A stretch of 64,000 bases of DNA, from assembly GCF_040144835.1 (NCBI RefSeq), contig NZ_CP151632.1:4216001-4280000 (forward strand), read 5' to 3'. The notes under the pieces are model-generated. The model made no database searches, was not told where the DNA came from, and saw only the letters and a list, made by a program, of their open reading frames with translations. Both the position numbers and the translations under genes were made by a program. This document shows, in pieces, positions 17,682-26,629 of this stretch (the first letter of the stretch is position 1; each line of letters begins with the position of its first letter). Source of the DNA: Microbacterium sp. LWS13-1.2. GTDB taxonomy: Bacteria; Actinomycetota; Actinomycetes; Actinomycetales; Microbacteriaceae.

Positions 17682-17781
17682 GCGAGCGAGGAACGAGCGA
17701 GACGAAACGCCCGCAACCGGCGTGATGCTCGGCTCGATGCGTTTCGTCTCGCTCGCTGACGCTCCCTCGCTCAACGACCGG
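17671..17781. repeat. Long hairpin repeat (copy A) joining two convergent gene ends
   Basis: Arms 17671-17710 and 17739-17781 are nearly complementary, starting CCGGTCGTTGAGCGAG and ending GAGCGAGACGAAACGC, with a 28-nt loop. Both convergent genes end inside it: each reads Gly-Arg-stop from GGTCGTTGA. Related copies occur at 53076 and 54074. It probably acts as a bidirectional terminator and belongs to a dispersed repeat family. Confidence 0.8.
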
Positions 17782-19717
17782 AAACCGGCGCCATCGCCTG
17801 CTCGACCAGGCGCTGCAGCGTGGTCATACCGTCCCGCGACAGGATGGACTCCAGGTGCCCCTGCACCGATGCGAAGCCCTGCCCGCGCAGCGCGTAGACG
17901 TCGCCCGAGGCGTCCGCTGCGATCTCGGCCTCGCCGGCGCGCGTCGTGCCCGCGGGTACGCGGGCGGTGAACGTGTTGTAGAAGCCGATGGATGCCGGCA
18001 TCCCGAACACGTCGACCGACTTCTGCAGCCCCTGGTGCGGTGCGTCCAGCGGTGCCAGGTCGATGCCGAACGTGTCGGCGAGGATCTGGTGGCTGAGGCA
18101 CACGGCGAGGATCGGCCGGCCGCTCTTGCGCCGCCGCCCGACCACCTCGCGCATGCGCCGGATGCGGGGGCTGGACACATCACGCGGATCGCCCGGCCCG
18201 GGGCCTGACACGAGCAGCTCGGCGTCGTCGATCTGGGCGTCGGTCACCTCGTCCCACGGCGCGATCCGCACGTCGAGCCCGAGATGGCGCAACTGATGGG
18301 CGAGCATCGTGGTGAAGCGGTCCTCGGCGTCGACGACGAGCGCCGACCGGCCGGCGAACGGCGCAGGCCCGTCCGAGCCCTGCGGGTTGAGCCAGAACTC
18401 CGCCAGGCGTCCGTTGCGGGAGGCCAGCAGCTCGGCGATCGCCGGGTCGTCCGCGAGAGGGCGCGGCGCGGGAGCGGGGGCGTCCTCGTCGATGACGTCG
18501 GCGTCGGGCACGGCGACGACGGCGGCCTCGGCCGCAGCGTCACGGGGCACGGCGCCGATGGCGCCGAGCACGCCGGCGGCCTTTCCGTGCGTCTCGCCGA
18601 CCTCGCCGTAGGGGTCGGAGTGGCGCACCAGCGTCGCCCCGACGGGAACGCGCAACCGGCCGTCCTGCAGATATGCGGTGCGGATGAGGATGGGAGCGTC
18701 GAGGTCATGGGTCGCCTCGCCGGCCGCGAGCGTCAGGCGGGGGGTGAACAGGGCGGCCACGCCCGAGTAGTAGCCCCGCGGGGTGCTCTCGTGCCGGGTG
18801 ATGACCGTGCACGCGTTCTGCATCGGCGAGCCGGTCACGGTCGGCGCGAACATGGTCTCGCGGAGGATGTCGCGGGGATCCAGCCGGCTGCGCCCGCGCA
18901 GCACGTACTCGGTGTGCGTGAGTCGCGACATCTCCTTGAGATGCGGACCGGTGATGCGGCCGCCGTCGGAGCAGACGGCGCTCATCATCTTGAGCTCCTC
19001 GTCGACGACCATGAACAGCTCCTCGGTCTCCTTGGTGGAGCGGAGGAACTCGGTGAGCGTCTCGGCGGTCGCGCCGCCGGCCGGGTGACGGAACGTGCCC
19101 GAGATCGGGTTCATCGTCACGACGCCGTCGCGTGCGCTGACGTGCGCCTCGGGGCTCGCGCCGACGGCGACATGGCCGGGTGTGACGACCGCGAACGTCC
19201 AGTACGCGCCGCGCTCGTGCTCGAGCAGGGCGCGGAACCACGTGAGGGCGGCGGTGGCGGCATCCGTGGACACACCGGCGGTGAAGTCGCGGCGGATGAC
19301 GAAGTTGGCGCCTTCGCCGCGCCCGATCTCGTCGGCGATCACCCGCCGCACGATGTCGGCGTAGTCCTCGTCGGCGATGTCGAAGCCGGCGCCCTCGAGC
19401 GCGACGGGCTCGGTCGGCAGCAGCGCCATGGTCTCGTCGCGCGGGAGCGAGGCTCGGTTGCGCACGACGAGGCAGCGCAGCGCGGCTCCGTCGTCGTGGC
19501 ACTCGAATCCGCGCTCGCGCACCTGCCGGAACGGCACGAGCGCCAGCACCTCCCGCGGCGAGCCCGAGGCGTCCGTCAGCGGGATGTCGGCCAGCAGCTC
19601 GACGTCGACGACATCGCCGGTCAGCACCTCGACGGTGCTGTCGTCGCGCGCGATGAGCGCGAAGGGGATGCCGCTGGCAGCGAGGTCGCGAGGGGACATG
19701 GGGGCAGGCCCGGTCAT
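17771..19717 (-). CDS. Fused anthranilate synthase (TrpE-TrpG / PhzE-like)
   Basis: The 648-residue product joins a chorismate-binding domain (about 1-430; GSPEAHVSARDG, NPISGTFRHPAGG, ITGSPMQNA-like VTGSPMQNACTV) to a class I glutamine amidotransferase domain (about 455-640; nucleophile in AVCLSHQ, His and Glu in VQGHLESI). The GATase part also has PHQGLQ and GFYNTF, wording seen in PhzE proteins. Anthranilate synthase makes anthranilate from chorismate and glutamine; PhzE makes an aminodeoxy intermediate. The Trp-rich leader peptide and attenuator immediately upstream argue for a tryptophan-responsive anthranilate synthase. It stands alone, with no other trp gene in view. Confidence 0.85.
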   Translation of the reverse strand: MTGPAPMSPRDLAASGIPFALIARDDSTVEVLTGDVVDVELLADIPLTDASGSPREVLALVPFRQVRERGFECHDDGAALRCLVVRNRASLPRDETMALLPTEPVALEGAGFDIADEDYADIVRRVIADEIGRGEGANFVIRRDFTAGVSTDAATAALTWFRALLEHERGAYWTFAVVTPGHVAVGASPEAHVSARDGVVTMNPISGTFRHPAGGATAETLTEFLRSTKETEELFMVVDEELKMMSAVCSDGGRITGPHLKEMSRLTHTEYVLRGRSRLDPRDILRETMFAPTVTGSPMQNACTVITRHESTPRGYYSGVAALFTPRLTLAAGEATHDLDAPILIRTAYLQDGRLRVPVGATLVRHSDPYGEVGETHGKAAGVLGAIGAVPRDAAAEAAVVAVPDADVIDEDAPAPAPRPLADDPAIAELLASRNGRLAEFWLNPQGSDGPAPFAGRSALVVDAEDRFTTMLAHQLRHLGLDVRIAPWDEVTDAQIDDAELLVSGPGPGDPRDVSSPRIRRMREVVGRRRKSGRPILAVCLSHQILADTFGIDLAPLDAPHQGLQKSVDVFGMPASIGFYNTFTARVPAGTTRAGEAEIAADASGDVYALRGQGFASVQGHLESILSRDGMTTLQRLVEQAMAPVSGR

Positions 19718-19751
19718 GGTGTTCGTCTTTCGTCGTGGGGCGGTGTCCCGT

Positions 19752-19781
19752 ACGAAAAAGAAGACCGCCCGTGGGCGGTCT
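19752..19781 (-). terminator. Trp attenuator terminator before the anthranilate synthase gene
   Basis: On the minus strand a perfect stem (19762-19770 with 19773-19781, 2-nt loop) is followed by TTCTTTTTC, a proper intrinsic terminator between the leader peptide and the structural gene. The upstream arm (19773-19780) can instead pair with 19797-19803, giving a mutually exclusive antiterminator. Confidence 0.85.
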
Positions 19782-19796
19782 GTGGTCGCGCGAACA

Positions 19797-19812
19797 CACC
19801 GCCTATGCGGTG
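19797..19812 (-). promoter_or_regulatory. Pause/antiterminator segments of the Trp attenuator
   Basis: On the minus strand CACCGC (19807-19812, within the last leader codons) can pair with GCGGTG (19797-19802), forming the 1:2 hairpin. The same second segment GGCGGT can pair with ACCGCC of the terminator's 5' arm, forming the 2:3 antiterminator. A ribosome stalled at the Trp codons (19815-19820) would cover segment 1. Confidence 0.75.
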
Positions 19813-19838
19813 AGCCACCAGGAAAGGTGCGCGGACAT
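19803..19838 (-). CDS. Trp leader peptide (11 aa, tandem Trp)
   Basis: The minus-strand ORF encodes MSAHLSWWLTA followed by TAG. Two adjacent TGG codons (19815-19820) are the sensor of charged tRNA-Trp. The ORF ends inside segment 1/2 of the attenuator and about 20 nt before the terminator stem, the classical arrangement. TAGGTT ends 6 nt before its ATG, so the transcript probably begins at the leader start codon. Confidence 0.85.
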   Translation of the reverse strand: MSAHLSWWLTA

Positions 19839-19844
19839 GCGCCG

Positions 19845-19850
19845 AACCTA
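19845..19850 (-). promoter_or_regulatory. -10 element (TAGGTT) of the Trp leader transcript
   Basis: On the minus strand TAGGTT ends 6 nt before the leader-peptide ATG at 19838, matching the leaderless pattern of other genes in the window. Confidence 0.55.
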
Positions 19851-19960
19851 CCACACGCGCGAATCGGTCACCGCGACGGATCCCGGCCCACTGTCCCCGG
19901 ATTCGGCACCATACTGGGGCCGACCCGTTTGCCCGCATCCCCGCGCCGCGGAGGTACGCC

Positions 19961-21847
19961 ATGACCCACCTCACGATCACCGACCGATCAGCCGAACCGG
20001 AGCAGCCGGATCGGCGGCCCCGACGGCGTCCCTCGATCGCCGACCGCATCCGCAACATGGGGGAGCAGCGCACGGGCGCGCTCCTGCTGGTGCTCGCGAT
20101 CGTCTGGGCGAACGTCTCCGCGACGTCGTATCACGACTTCTGGGAGACGCAGCTGACGATCAGCTTCGGCGACATCCATCTCGCGTTCACGCTGCACGCG
20201 CTCGTCAACGACGCGCTCATGGCGATCTTCTTCTTCACAGTCGGCCTCGAGGTGCGGCGCGAGTTCGCGATCGGGGAGCTCACGAGCTGGTCCCGCGCCA
20301 TGATCCCCGTGGTCGCCGCGGTGGCGGGACTGCTGGTGCCGGCCGGGCTCTACCTCGCGATCGCGAGGGGGTCGGGATTCGAGCACGCGTGGGGGGTCGT
20401 GATCTCGACCGACACCGCGTTCCTCGTCGGCGCACTCGCACTGATCGGGCCGCGCGCCTCTGGCAGGCTCCGGGTGTTCCTGCTCGCCCTCGCGGTCGTG
20501 GACGATATCGGCGCGCTGAGCATCATCGCCCTCTTCTACACCGACAGCTTCACACCGCTGCCGCTTCTCGTCGCTGCCGTCGGCCTGGCCGGGATCTTCT
20601 TCACCCGCTACGTCCCGCGTGGCCGCGGCCCGATCTACGCCACACTGTCGATCATCGTGTGGCTCGCCTTCCTCGCGTCGGGCGTGCACCCGACGCTCGC
20701 GGGGGTGGCGATCGCGCTGCTGATCCCCGTCTACCGGCCGAATCGGCGCGACGTCGAGCAGGCGCTCGAGCTCGCGCGGATGTTCCGCCAGTCGCCGAAC
20801 AGCGAGTACGCGCGGCAGGCCGCCAACAGCCTCCGGGAGTCGATCTCGATCAACGAGCGCCTGCAGTCGGCGTACGCGCCGTACGTCGCCTACGTCATCC
20901 TGCCGCTGTTCGCCCTCGCCAATGCTGGCGTCGAGATCTCGGGGCCGATCCTCGCGGCCGCCGCGCAGTCCCCGGTCACGTGGGCCATCGTCGTCGGTCT
21001 CGTCGTGGGCAAGTTCGTCGGCGTCTTCGGCGCCGCGGCCATCATGAAGGTGTTCAAACTCGGCGATTTCGGACTGGGCCTGACGCTCGACCGCATCGCG
21101 GGCGGCGCGATGCTGTGCGGCATCGGGTTCACGATCTCGCTGTTCATCATCGACCTCGCGATCGAGGACCCCGACGTGCAGAACGAGGCGCGCGTCGGCG
21201 TGCTGGCGGCGTCCGTCCTCGCCTTCGTGCTGGCAGCGATCGTGTTCCGTATCTCGGACGCACGGCGGCCCGACGACGACGGTGGACGCGCCCTGGTGCG
21301 GCCGGTCGACCCCCAGCGCGACCACATCTACGGTGACGTGAACGCGCCGCTCACGATCGTGGAGTACGGCGACTTCCAGTGCCCCTTCTGCCTCAAGGCG
21401 TCGGGCTCGATCGAGGAGGTCCGCAAGGAGCTCGGCGACCGCCTGCGCTACGTGTGGCGACACGCGCCGCTGGAGCGTCAGCACCCGAACGCGCTGGCGG
21501 CGGCCGAGGCCGCGGAGGCCGCGAACCTGCAGGGGAAGCTGCCGGAGTTCTCGCGGAGCCTGTTCGCCGATCAGGACCACCAGCTCCCGTCCGACATCAT
21601 CCGCCGCGCACGCGACCTCGGCCTCGACGTCGATCGCTTCGAGGACGACCTGAGCTCGCCGAAGGTCACCGCGCGCGTGCGCGACGACATGCTGGATGCC
21701 GAGGCGATGGACATCACGTCGGTGCCGACGTTCTTCATCAACGGCGTCCGTCACGTGGGCCCCTACGATGCGCAGACCCTGATCCGCGCGCTCACCGGCT
21801 CGGAGCCGGAGGCGCCCGCTGCACCGTCGCCGGCGGCGAGCGAGTGA
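19961..21847 (+). CDS. nhaA: NhaA Na+/H+ antiporter fused to a DsbA-like thioredoxin domain
   Basis: The 628-residue product has an NhaA domain (about 30-435, about 12 helices) with the ion-binding pair in AVVDDIGALSII and conserved FFFTVGLEV and GFTISLFI. It exchanges sodium for protons at the membrane. After a linker, about residues 455-615 form a DsbA/thioredoxin-fold domain with the redox motif CPFC (474-477), a cis-Pro in TSVPTFFING, and an overall DSBA layout. A Pro/Ala-rich tail follows. A GGAGG ribosome-binding site precedes the ATG. NhaA-DsbA fusions occur in actinobacteria; the role of the redox domain is unknown. Confidence 0.92.
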   Translation: MTHLTITDRSAEPEQPDRRPRRRPSIADRIRNMGEQRTGALLLVLAIVWANVSATSYHDFWETQLTISFGDIHLAFTLHALVNDALMAIFFFTVGLEVRREFAIGELTSWSRAMIPVVAAVAGLLVPAGLYLAIARGSGFEHAWGVVISTDTAFLVGALALIGPRASGRLRVFLLALAVVDDIGALSIIALFYTDSFTPLPLLVAAVGLAGIFFTRYVPRGRGPIYATLSIIVWLAFLASGVHPTLAGVAIALLIPVYRPNRRDVEQALELARMFRQSPNSEYARQAANSLRESISINERLQSAYAPYVAYVILPLFALANAGVEISGPILAAAAQSPVTWAIVVGLVVGKFVGVFGAAAIMKVFKLGDFGLGLTLDRIAGGAMLCGIGFTISLFIIDLAIEDPDVQNEARVGVLAASVLAFVLAAIVFRISDARRPDDDGGRALVRPVDPQRDHIYGDVNAPLTIVEYGDFQCPFCLKASGSIEEVRKELGDRLRYVWRHAPLERQHPNALAAAEAAEAANLQGKLPEFSRSLFADQDHQLPSDIIRRARDLGLDVDRFEDDLSSPKVTARVRDDMLDAEAMDITSVPTFFINGVRHVGPYDAQTLIRALTGSEPEAPAAPSPAASE

Positions 21848-21933
21848 GCCCGGCGGGGGACGAGCGATCCCGTCCCGCCCCGCGCTCTCACTGTCCGGTC
21901 GCGGCCACTCAGCCGATGCCCTGCACCGACGCG

Positions 21934-21939
21934 TAGGCT
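21934..21939 (+). promoter_or_regulatory. -10 element (TAGGCT) of ispG
   Basis: TAGGCT ends 7 nt before the ispG GTG at 21947. Confidence 0.5.
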
Positions 21940-21946
21940 GGAGCAC

Positions 21947-23098
21947 GTGCCAGCCGTCAATCTCGGGATGCCCAAGGTCCCCGAAACGCTCGCCCCCCGT
22001 CGCAAGACCCGCCAGATCAAGGTGGGCAAGGTGCTGGTCGGCGGCGATGCGCCGGTGAGCGTGCAGTCGATGACCACGACGCCGACCACCAACATCAACG
22101 CCACGCTGCAGCAGATCGCCGAGCTCACCGCGTCGGGCTGCGAGATCGTGCGCGTCGCCGTGCCGTCGCAGGACGACGCCGACGTGCTGCACATCATCGC
22201 GGCGAAGAGTCAGATCCCGGTGATCGCCGACATCCACTTCCAGCCCAAGTACGTGTTCCAGGCCATCGATGCCGGCTGCGGCGCGGTGCGCGTGAACCCG
22301 GGCAACATCCGCAAGTTCGACGACCAGGTCGGCGCGATCGCCGCCGCCGCGAAGGCGGCCGGGGTGTCGCTCCGGATCGGCGTCAACGCCGGCTCGCTCG
22401 ACCGGCGCCTGCTCGAGAAGTACGGCAAGGCGACTCCCGAGGCTCTCGTCGAGAGCGCTGTCTGGGAAGCGTCGCTCTTCGAGGAGCACGACTTCCACGA
22501 CTTCAAGATCTCGGTCAAGCACAACGACCCGATCGTGATGGTCAAGGCCTACCGGCTCCTCGCCGAGCGCGGCGACTGGCCCCTCCACCTCGGTGTGACC
22601 GAGGCCGGACCCGCGTTCCAGGGCACGATCAAGTCGGCGACCGCCTTCGGCATCCTGCTCGCGGAGGGCATCGGCGACACGATCCGCGTGTCGCTGTCGG
22701 CCCCGCCCGCCGAAGAGGTCAAGGTCGGCCACCAGATCCTGCAGTCGCTGAACCTGCGCGAGCGCAAGCTCGAGATCGTGTCGTGCCCGTCCTGCGGCCG
22801 TGCCCAGGTCGACGTCTACACGCTCGCCGACAACGTCACCGAGGGCCTCAAGGACATGACGGTGCCGCTGCGCGTCGCGGTCATGGGCTGCGTCGTCAAC
22901 GGACCCGGGGAGGCGCGCGAGGCCGACCTCGGCGTCGCCTCGGGCAACGGCAAGGGACAGATCTTCGTGAAGGGGCAGGTCATCAAGACCGTGCCCGAGG
23001 CCGACATCGTCGCCACCCTCATCGAGGAGGCCAACCGTCTCGCCGCCGAGATGGGCCCGGACGCCGCAGTCGGCACGGCGCAGGTCGTCACGTCCTGA
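21947..23098 (+). CDS. ispG: 4-hydroxy-3-methylbut-2-en-1-yl diphosphate synthase
   Basis: This iron-sulfur enzyme of the MEP pathway converts methylerythritol cyclodiphosphate to HMBPP. The 383-residue product contains [10 protein letters not shown], the TIM-barrel ADIHFQPKY and VNPGNI blocks, and the [4Fe-4S] ligands in SCPSCGR and [11 protein letters not shown]. All are intact and the length is normal. The GTG start is supported by the -10 element 7 nt upstream. It overlaps the next gene by one base, so the phosphotransferase is probably co-transcribed. Together with dxr at 10 kb it marks the MEP-pathway backbone. Confidence 0.97.
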   Translation: MPAVNLGMPKVPETLAPRRKTRQIKVGKVLVGGDAPVSVQSMTTTPTTNINATLQQIAELTASGCEIVRVAVPSQDDADVLHIIAAKSQIPVIADIHFQPKYVFQAIDAGCGAVRVNPGNIRKFDDQVGAIAAAAKAAGVSLRIGVNAGSLDRRLLEKYGKATPEALVESAVWEASLFEEHDFHDFKISVKHNDPIVMVKAYRLLAERGDWPLHLGVTEAGPAFQGTIKSATAFGILLAEGIGDTIRVSLSAPPAEEVKVGHQILQSLNLRERKLEIVSCPSCGRAQVDVYTLADNVTEGLKDMTVPLRVAVMGCVVNGPGEAREADLGVASGNGKGQIFVKGQVIKTVPEADIVATLIEEANRLAAEMGPDAAVGTAQVVTS

Positions 23099-23979
23099 TG
23101 GGCTTCGGCCGGCTGTCGGCCGTGCAGCGGGATCAGGTCGACGAGTGGCTGCCGGGAGCCGAGGCCGTCGCCGACCTCAGCTGGAACCAGGTGGAGACGG
23201 TCGTGCTGCGGGTGCGGCACGCCGGTCGCGAGCTGATCGTCAAGGCGTCCGGCGACGGCGATCACCATCTCGGTCGCGAGCTCGATGCGCACGAGGGCGG
23301 CTTCGTCGCGGTCTGGCAGCGGAGGGGCCACGCGGCGCGCCTGGTGCACTCCGACCGTGCGGCGCGGGTGCTGGTGCTCGAGTGGGTGCCGGGTGAGCTC
23401 GCGTACCGGACGCCCGCGGGCGTGGACCCCGAGGTGCACCGCGGCGCGGGTGAGCTGCTGCGGCGGTTCCACGACCAGGCTTCCCGCCCGTCGGACGGAG
23501 CGGATGCCGCGGCCACGCGTCGCGCTCTGCTCTGGCTAGACACGTCCGACGCCATCACGCCGGAGGTGCAGGCACGGCTGCGACACGCGCTCGACGCTCT
23601 GCCGCCGATCGACGCGGACCTCGTTCCCACGCATGGCGACTGGCAGCCTCGCAACTGGCTGGTGGACGCCGGCGTGGTCCGGGTGATCGACTTCGGCAGG
23701 TTCGCGTTCCGCCCCGCCGCGACCGACTTCGTTCGGCTCGCGGCGCAGGAGTGGCGTGAGAACCCGGCGTGCGAGACCGCCTTCTTCGAGGGCTACGGTC
23801 ATGATCCGCGGCTCGGATCCGGCACGTCCGAGCGAGCCTTCGGTCCGTCGCACTGGCTCCTGCTGCGGCTGCGCGAAGCCATCGGCACCGCCTGCTGGGC
23901 GCATCAGGTGGGGGACGAGGAGTTCGAGGCGCAGGGCCACCGCATGATCGCCGACGCGCTCGCCGAGTTCGGGCGCTGA
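23098..23979 (+). CDS. Aminoglycoside-phosphotransferase-like (APH) kinase
   Basis: The 293-residue protein has the APH/choline-kinase fold. It carries a catalytic-loop THGDWQPRNWL (Asp and Asn) and a metal-binding VIDFGR (the usual DFG/DxD element). The N-lobe lysine is likely the one in ELIVKAS. The ATG overlaps the ispG stop by one base, indicating translational coupling. Family members phosphorylate small molecules such as antibiotics, sugars or amino alcohols. Constitutive linkage to a housekeeping gene argues against a dedicated resistance role. The substrate is unknown. Confidence 0.8.
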   Translation: MGFGRLSAVQRDQVDEWLPGAEAVADLSWNQVETVVLRVRHAGRELIVKASGDGDHHLGRELDAHEGGFVAVWQRRGHAARLVHSDRAARVLVLEWVPGELAYRTPAGVDPEVHRGAGELLRRFHDQASRPSDGADAAATRRALLWLDTSDAITPEVQARLRHALDALPPIDADLVPTHGDWQPRNWLVDAGVVRVIDFGRFAFRPAATDFVRLAAQEWRENPACETAFFEGYGHDPRLGSGTSERAFGPSHWLLLRLREAIGTACWAHQVGDEEFEAQGHRMIADALAEFGR

Positions 23980-24018
23980 CGGCCGCGCTCGCTCCGAGAG
24001 GCGTGGCATGATCCGAAG

Positions 24019-24765
24019 ATGGCTCTCGACCGGATCGCCCTCATCTCCGACGTCCACGGGAATCTGACCGCTCTCGAAGCGGTGCTCGACGACATCGCCG
24101 GCCGCGGCATCCGCCGGATCATCAACCTGGGCGACAACGTCGGCAAAGGCCCGCGGGGCGGCGCCGCCACCGAGCGCGTGCGCGACGTGTGCGAGGTGAA
24201 CATCCGCGGCAACTGGGACGACTTCATCGGCACCGTCGGTGACGACCAGCCCGAGGAGATGCGGTGGTGGCGTGACGAGCTCTCGCCGGAGCAGCGGCGC
24301 TGGCTGGGCGGGCTGGCGCTCAGCCACGACCTCGTGATGAGCGGGCGGCGGATCCGGCTGTTCCACGCGTCCGCCGAGAGTCCGCACGTGCGGGTGCGGT
24401 TCCGTCACACCGACGAGGAGTTCGACGGCATGTTCCGCGCCACGCAGATGACCGGGGACGGCCCCGAGCCGACCGTCGTGGGCTACGGCGACATCCACGA
24501 CACGTATCTCGAGTCCCGCGACGGTCGCACCCTCTTCAACGCCGGCAGCGTCGGCAACCCGCTCGACGAGCCGACGCCGAGCTATGTGATCCTCGAGGGT
24601 GTGCTCGACGCGTCCGAACGGGCGCCGTTCGAGGTGCGCTTCGTGCGGGTGCCGTACGACGTCGACGCCGAGGTCGCGGCGGCGCAGGCCGTCGGCATGC
24701 CTCGGCGCGACGTCTGGGAGGTCGAGCTCCGCACCGCCGTGTACCGCGGACGGCAGGGCGCGTGA
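24019..24765 (+). CDS. Metallophosphoesterase (YfcE/DUF2437-like calcineurin fold)
   Basis: The 248-residue cytoplasmic protein has the dinuclear metal-site motifs of calcineurin-like phosphoesterases: SDVHGN, NLGDN, GNWDD, and a late GYGDIHDTY in place of the usual GHTH, followed by NAGSVGNP. These proteins hydrolyse phosphomono- or diesters. The substrate cannot be inferred. CATGAT ends 6 nt before the ATG and may be a -10. Its stop overlaps the next gene's GTG by 4 bases, so the two are probably co-translated. Confidence 0.85.
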   Translation: MALDRIALISDVHGNLTALEAVLDDIAGRGIRRIINLGDNVGKGPRGGAATERVRDVCEVNIRGNWDDFIGTVGDDQPEEMRWWRDELSPEQRRWLGGLALSHDLVMSGRRIRLFHASAESPHVRVRFRHTDEEFDGMFRATQMTGDGPEPTVVGYGDIHDTYLESRDGRTLFNAGSVGNPLDEPTPSYVILEGVLDASERAPFEVRFVRVPYDVDAEVAAAQAVGMPRRDVWEVELRTAVYRGRQGA

Positions 24766-25967
24766 GCGCCGCCGCAGGCCCCGCGCCGACCGAGCCCGCC
24801 GCGCCACTCTCGCGGCCGATCGTCGCCGGGATCGTGACTGCGCTCGTCGGAGTCACGAGCTCGTTCGCCGTCGTGCTGACAGGTCTCGACGCCGTCGGGG
24901 CGACGCGCGCGCAGGCGGCGAGCGGCCTGCTGGTGCTGTGCCTGACGATGGGCGCCTCGGCGATCCTGCTCGCCTGGCGGTACCGGATGCCGATCACGGT
25001 GGCGTGGTCGACGCCGGGAGCCGCCGTGCTCGCCGCCACGGGCTCCGTCGAGGGCGGCTGGCCCGCGGCCGTCGGGGCATTCCTCGTGACGGCGGGCCTC
25101 ATCCTGCTGACGGCGCTCTGGCCGCAGCTAGGACGGCTGATCGCCCGGATCCCGCCGTCGATCGCCCAGGCGATGCTCGCGGGTGTGCTGCTGCCGCTGT
25201 GTCTCGCGCCGGTCACCGGAGTCGTGCAGAACCCGTGGGGCGTCATCCCCGTCCTCCTCACCTGGCTGGTGTTCGTGCGCGCGGCGCCGCGCTGGGCGGT
25301 GCCGCTGGCGTTCGTCGCGGCATCCGTCGTCATCGGCGTGCATGTCGCGGTCACCGGCGCGACGATCGACCCCGCCCTGCTGGTGCCGCGGCTCGAGTTC
25401 ACGGCGCCCGTCTTCACCGTCGGAGCCGTCGTGGGTCTGGCGCTGCCGCTCTTCCTCGTGACGATGGCCTCGCAGAACGTCCCGGGCGTCGCCATCATGC
25501 GCAGCTTCGGCTACGAGGTGCCCTGGCGGCCGGCGATGCTCGTCACCGGCCTGGGCACCGCCCTCGGAGCGACCGCGGGCGGGCACGCGATCAACCTGGC
25601 GGCGATCAGCGCGGCGCTCGCCGCGGGGCCGGAGGCCGACCCCGATGCGAAGCGGCGCTGGGTCGCCGGGGTGTCGACGGGAGCCGGTGGCATCGTTCTC
25701 GGTGGCCTGTCGGCGGGGCTCGTCGCCCTCGTGGTGGTCTCTCCGGATGCCGTCATCCCGGCGGTCGCCGGCATCGCGCTGTTCGGCGCGTTCGGTTCGG
25801 CCGTGCAGCAGGCGATCGATGACCCGGGGGAGCGGCTGCCTGCCGTGGTGACGTTCCTGGTCGCGGCGTCGGGTGTGGCGATCGCGGGCGTCAGCGCGGC
25901 GTTCTGGGCGCTGGTCGCGGGACTCATCGTGCGCGAGGTGCTCCACGCGGGACGCCGCTCGCGCTGA
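24762..25967 (+). CDS. BenE-family membrane transporter
   Basis: The 401-residue protein has about 12 helices and the BenE (benzoate:H+ symporter) arrangement, with VGVTSSFAVVLTG near the N-terminus, the TPGAAVLAATG segment, and MASQNVPGVAIMRSFGY. It should sit in the cytoplasmic membrane and move an aromatic or other organic anion. No aromatic-degradation genes are nearby, so benzoate is not assured. The GTG start overlaps the stop of the phosphoesterase gene. Confidence 0.82.
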   Translation: MSAAAGPAPTEPAAPLSRPIVAGIVTALVGVTSSFAVVLTGLDAVGATRAQAASGLLVLCLTMGASAILLAWRYRMPITVAWSTPGAAVLAATGSVEGGWPAAVGAFLVTAGLILLTALWPQLGRLIARIPPSIAQAMLAGVLLPLCLAPVTGVVQNPWGVIPVLLTWLVFVRAAPRWAVPLAFVAASVVIGVHVAVTGATIDPALLVPRLEFTAPVFTVGAVVGLALPLFLVTMASQNVPGVAIMRSFGYEVPWRPAMLVTGLGTALGATAGGHAINLAAISAALAAGPEADPDAKRRWVAGVSTGAGGIVLGGLSAGLVALVVVSPDAVIPAVAGIALFGAFGSAVQQAIDDPGERLPAVVTFLVAASGVAIAGVSAAFWALVAGLIVREVLHAGRRSR

Positions 25968-25984
25968 CGGGCAGACAGCCGGCG

Positions 25985-26623
25985 TCAGTGGAGCGTGCCG
26001 CCGGGCATGCGCGCGTCGGCGGTCACGGCGAGGCTGGTGCGGACGGCGATCTCGAGCGCCCGGGCGATGTCGGCGAGCGGAAGAGCTGCGGAATCGGATG
26101 ACGGGGCGTGCTCTGCCGACCAGGGAACGTGGACGAATCCCGCTCGGGTTCCGGATGCCGCCGCCTCGAGCGCCGTGAAGAAGACGTGGTTGCAGACGAA
26201 CGTGCCCGCCGAGTACGACACCTCCGCGGGGATGCCGGCCGCGGCGATCCGCCGTGCGATCTCCTTCACCGGCAGCGTGGCGAAGTGCGCCGCCGCGGCC
26301 CCTGGCACGCTCGGCACGTCGACCGGCTGCTGGCCGACATTGTCGGGGATGCGGGCGTCCACGAGGTTCACGGCGACGCGCTCGACCCCGATCGCGGCGC
26401 GTCCACCCGCCAGGCCGGCCGCGATCACCACGTCCGGCCGATGGTCGGCGAGCAGCTCTCGCAGGCGGCCTGCGGCGCCGGTGAACGTCACCGGCAGTAC
26501 GGCCGAGACGAGCACCTCGGGTCCCTCCCAGCGGGAGGCGACACGGTGGACGGCCTCGCCCGACGGGTTGGCGGCGTCGCCTCCGAAGGGCTCGAACCCG
26601 GTCAGGAGCACGGTCGTCGTCAC
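25985..26623 (-). CDS. pcp: Pyroglutamyl-peptidase I
   Basis: This cytoplasmic cysteine peptidase removes N-terminal pyroglutamate from peptides. The 212-residue product has the catalytic triad at canonical positions: Glu81 in GVERVAVN, Cys144 in GTFVCNHVFF, and His165 in FVHVPW, plus the N-terminal LLTGFEPFGG. The GTG start is preceded by TAGCCT at 6-nt spacing, which itself overlaps the stop codon of the upstream RNB gene. It converges on the BenE gene with only 17 bp between. Confidence 0.95.
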   Translation of the reverse strand: MTTTVLLTGFEPFGGDAANPSGEAVHRVASRWEGPEVLVSAVLPVTFTGAAGRLRELLADHRPDVVIAAGLAGGRAAIGVERVAVNLVDARIPDNVGQQPVDVPSVPGAAAAHFATLPVKEIARRIAAAGIPAEVSYSAGTFVCNHVFFTALEAAASGTRAGFVHVPWSAEHAPSSDSAALPLADIARALEIAVRTSLAVTADARMPGGTLH

Positions 26624-26629
26624 GACACC

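Noticed and set aside
19961..21847. Frameshift between separate nhaA and dsbA genes
   Set aside because: The frame is continuous with a normal linker, so it is a true fusion.
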